This document shows, piece after piece, positions 15,051-16,772 of a stretch of 16,772 nt of DNA. The notes under the pieces were generated by a model that made no database searches, had not been told where the DNA came from, and saw only the letters and a list, made by a program, of their open reading frames with translations. The stretch lies in the NCBI GenBank assembly GCA_016934135.1, contig JAFGTK010000016.1:1-16772 (forward strand), in the 5' to 3' direction. A program made the translations under genes and the position numbers. How positions within the stretch are numbered: position 1 is the first letter of the stretch; each line of letters opens with the position of its first letter. The DNA is from Deltaproteobacteria bacterium (GTDB taxonomy: Bacteria; Desulfobacterota; Desulfomonilia; UBA1062).

Positions 15051-15962
15051 ATGCAAACCAGAAAATGGCAGACTGTTAAGAACCAGGTGATATTGGGATT
15101 TTCTCTCCTTATATTACTGATAATCGGAACAGCGATACTGACCGTCAATGAGTATACCACCCTGTCAAAGATCGTGTCCGCCATACATGAACACCCGCTT
15201 GAGGTATCAAGTAATGCCCTCAGGGCCAGAGTAGGTGTAGCAATAATACAGAGCAACATGAAAGAGATCTATTTGTCCGATGATGCCTCCACGATAAACG
15301 ATTCAATAGATACCATGCAGTATGAGGAAAACCGTATATACCAGAGCCTTGATATTGTCCGGTCAAGGATCATTGGGGATGGAGGAAAGGAGCTTGAGAA
15401 AAAGAGCAGATCTCTGATCGATGAGTGGAAACCGATAAGGGAGCGGGTCCTGTCTATCAGATCTGCAGGTACAAGGGGGGTGGAATTGCGGCAGATTATG
15501 GAAGAAGAGGCCTCCCTTGTGATAGATATCGAGAACACCCTGCTCGAACTGAGCGCCTATGCAAGAAACAAAGCGAGTATATTTCTTCAACGTTCGGAGA
15601 AGATTCAGAAAAGAGCACGGTCCATGATGATACTGTTCACGATAACCGGCGTTTTCCTGTCGCTGATTATCGCTCTGATAACCATCAGACGCTTCAATTA
15701 TTCCATGAAAAGATACCGGGAGGCAGAGGAAGAACAGGAGCGGCTGATTCTAGAACTTCAAAAGGCCCTTTCAGAGGTGAAGACTCTCAGCGGTTTCCTG
15801 CCCATCTGTGCCTCCTGTAAAAAGATACGCGATGACAGAGGATATTGGAACCAGATCGAATCCTATATCAGGACACACTCTGATGTTGAATTCAGTCACA
15901 GTTTATGTCCTGAATGTGCACAAAAACTCTATCCGAAGCTAACTAAGAACTCCACAAAGTGA
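15051..15962 (+). CDS. membrane sensor-like protein with periplasmic helical bundle and four-cysteine tail
   Basis: The 303-residue protein has TM1 at about 12-32 (FSLLILLIIGTAIL), a periplasmic helical region of about 155 residues resembling the four-helix bundle of chemoreceptors (4HB_MCP type), and TM2 at about 192-213 (MMILFTITGVFLSLIIALITI). A cytoplasmic coiled coil follows (AEEEQERLILELQKALSEVK), then LPICASCKKIRDDRGYWNQI and CPECAQKLYP. The tail pairs Cys253/Cys256 and Cys286/Cys289 look like a zinc site. This tail is familiar from the ends of PAS sensor proteins in deltaproteobacteria but I know no assigned function. There is no HAMP, kinase, GGDEF or methyl-accepting domain. ATG 15051 has AGGA close upstream; an in-frame GTG at 15006 lies in the palindrome and has no ribosome site, so it was rejected. 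It is alone on its strand, 73 bp before the aminotransferase gene. Confidence 0.8.
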   Translation: MQTRKWQTVKNQVILGFSLLILLIIGTAILTVNEYTTLSKIVSAIHEHPLEVSSNALRARVGVAIIQSNMKEIYLSDDASTINDSIDTMQYEENRIYQSLDIVRSRIIGDGGKELEKKSRSLIDEWKPIRERVLSIRSAGTRGVELRQIMEEEASLVIDIENTLLELSAYARNKASIFLQRSEKIQKRARSMMILFTITGVFLSLIIALITIRRFNYSMKRYREAEEEQERLILELQKALSEVKTLSGFLPICASCKKIRDDRGYWNQIESYIRTHSDVEFSHSLCPECAQKLYPKLTKNSTK

Positions 15963-15998
15963 ACCGGCTCCCCCCTTCACAATAAAATCGTTCCGGTA

Positions 15999-16027
15999 TT
16001 GACATGGAATGCCAGCACGTATAGGGA
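15999..16027 (+). promoter_or_regulatory. candidate promoter of the aminotransferase gene
   Basis: A perfect TTGACA (15999-16004) is followed after 17 bp by TAGGGA (16022-16027), or after 15 bp by TATAGG (16020-16025). Initiation from either would fall within a few bases of the ATG at 16036. The AGGG inside the -10 is also the apparent ribosome-binding site, so the two readings compete: either a near-leaderless start here, or read-through from an upstream promoter. Confidence 0.4.
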
Positions 16028-16035
16028 TAAACGTC

Positions 16036-16772
16036 ATGCAGTTCAATATCAAGGCATGGATTGACGGAGATCTGATCGACTGTACACAGGCTAGAGTCCC
16101 GCTTCTCTCCCACAGCTTCAGCAGGGCATCGGCCGTCTTTGAGGTCATGGCGATCACTCCGGCGCAAAAGGGTCCTGCATTCTTCTGCCTCGATGAACAC
16201 CTGAACAGGTTTTTCTATAGCGCTCAAAGCACCTATATGAACCTTGACATAACAAAAGATGAACTCAAACAGGCCCTTGTTTCAACTGCAAAGATAAATT
16301 CCGTCAATAACGGACTTGCCAAATTCTATGCCTATTATCCGGGCATAGAACTTGGAACAACTGTATCCAACAGAATCTCTATAGCAATCTTCTGCCTTGA
16401 TTTCGACCACTTGGGTATTTCTCCGGAAGATGCATGCAAACCGGTATCAGCAGGAATCTCCCAGTATCGAAAACTTCACCCTCAAACAGCGGCCGTACAC
16501 GCAAAGATAGTGGGCAACTACGTAAACAGTTATCTGGCCAAGACCGAGATCAGGCAGAAAGGTTTCGATGAGGTGCTCATGCTTGATACCAGCGGATATG
16601 TGGCAGAGGGAGCGACATCGAATATCTTCTTTGTAAAAGGCTCGAATGTGCTCACCCCCACAAAGGAGAATGTACTGCCCGGTATTACCGGAAGATTCAT
16701 CATGCAGGTACTTGACGAAATGGGGTACCCTGAAAAAGAGACCCATATCCTGCCTCAGGATCTGCACCAATA
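16036..16772 (+). CDS. class IV aminotransferase (branched-chain aminotransferase-like), 3' end outside the window
   Basis: This PLP enzyme of fold type IV is cut by the window end after 245 codons. Evidence includes LLSHSFSRASAVFEV (23-37), CLDEHLNRFF (51-60), the PLP lysine Lys157 in AAVHAKIVGNYVNSYLA, DEVLMLDTSGYVAEGATSNIFFV (178-200) with the conserved Glu191, and the phosphate loop LPGIT (214-218). This layout matches branched-chain aminotransferases (IlvE). Deviations: the FEGIR-type motif reads FEVMA, and LPGITR reads LPGITGR, so substrate specificity may differ, and D-amino-acid aminotransferase or aminodeoxychorismate lyase are alternatives. ATG 16036 is preceded by AGGG at 16023-16026, 9 bases away; ATG 16004 is in another frame and closes quickly. 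No symbol is assigned because the specificity is uncertain. Confidence 0.85.
   Translation, partial: MQFNIKAWIDGDLIDCTQARVPLLSHSFSRASAVFEVMAITPAQKGPAFFCLDEHLNRFFYSAQSTYMNLDITKDELKQALVSTAKINSVNNGLAKFYAYYPGIELGTTVSNRISIAIFCLDFDHLGISPEDACKPVSAGISQYRKLHPQTAAVHAKIVGNYVNSYLAKTEIRQKGFDEVLMLDTSGYVAEGATSNIFFVKGSNVLTPTKENVLPGITGRFIMQVLDEMGYPEKETHILPQDLHQ

Noticed and set aside
15962..15997. ACCGG...CCGGT inverted repeat after the sensor gene as a terminator.
   Set aside because: The stem is only 5 bp with a loop of about 25 bases and no T-run follows.

Overview
The window looks like chromosomal core-genome DNA of a Gram-negative, anaerobe-type bacterium, most probably a deltaproteobacterium (Desulfobacterota; Syntrophia/Syntrophorhabdia-like). 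Three things point there, from memory of those genomes: the order yceD-rpmF-fab genes-rpiB-glyA-nrdR-rib genes-nusB, a FapA (DUF342) gene, and a membrane protein ending in the four-cysteine LPICASCKKI...CPEC tail common in that group. No database search was possible, so the taxonomy is inference. Base composition looks uniform and moderate. I see no insertion sequence, CRISPR, tRNA or rRNA.

Layout. (1) Bases 1-1622, plus strand: the 3' part of a FapA-family gene, then a pentapeptide-repeat gene whose start overlaps the fapA-like stop by one base. (2) Bases 1633-14825, minus strand: an unusually compact run of 17 genes with no gap above 40 bp and six overlapping junctions. In transcription order: yceD, rpmF, fabD, fabG, acpP, fabF, rpiB, glyA, nrdR, ribD, ribE, ribBA, ribH, nusB, an orphan M17-N-domain gene, trkA, trkH. 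It converges on the pentapeptide gene with a 10 bp gap. (3) Bases 14826-15050: divergent intergenic region with a TTGACA promoter candidate for the cluster and a 15 bp palindrome before the next gene. (4) Bases 15051-15962, plus strand: a membrane sensor-like protein with a periplasmic helical domain and a cytoplasmic four-cysteine tail. (5) Bases 16036-16772, plus strand: a class IV aminotransferase cut by the window end.

How the genes work together. FabD, AcpP, FabG and FabF supply malonyl loading, the carrier, ketoreduction and condensation for fatty acid synthesis. RpmF and YceD couple this to ribosome biogenesis. GlyA feeds one-carbon metabolism. RpiB interconverts pentose phosphates and so can supply ribulose 5-phosphate, a substrate of RibBA. 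RibD, RibE, RibBA and RibH cover nearly all of riboflavin synthesis. NrdR represses ribonucleotide reductase genes and NusB is an antitermination factor. TrkA and TrkH form a potassium uptake system at the distal end.

Most notable points: plsX and fabH, usual between rpmF and fabD, are absent with zero spacing; RibBA has Gln143 where the DHBP synthase metal-binding His is expected; a stand-alone M17 N-terminal-like domain protein is wedged between nusB and trkA by overlaps on both sides; FabD is about 15 residues short before its active site; and the sensor-like protein has no recognisable output domain except its cysteine tail. I did not find a clearly new multi-gene system; the best candidates for new biology are the orphan M17-N protein and the four-cysteine tail protein.
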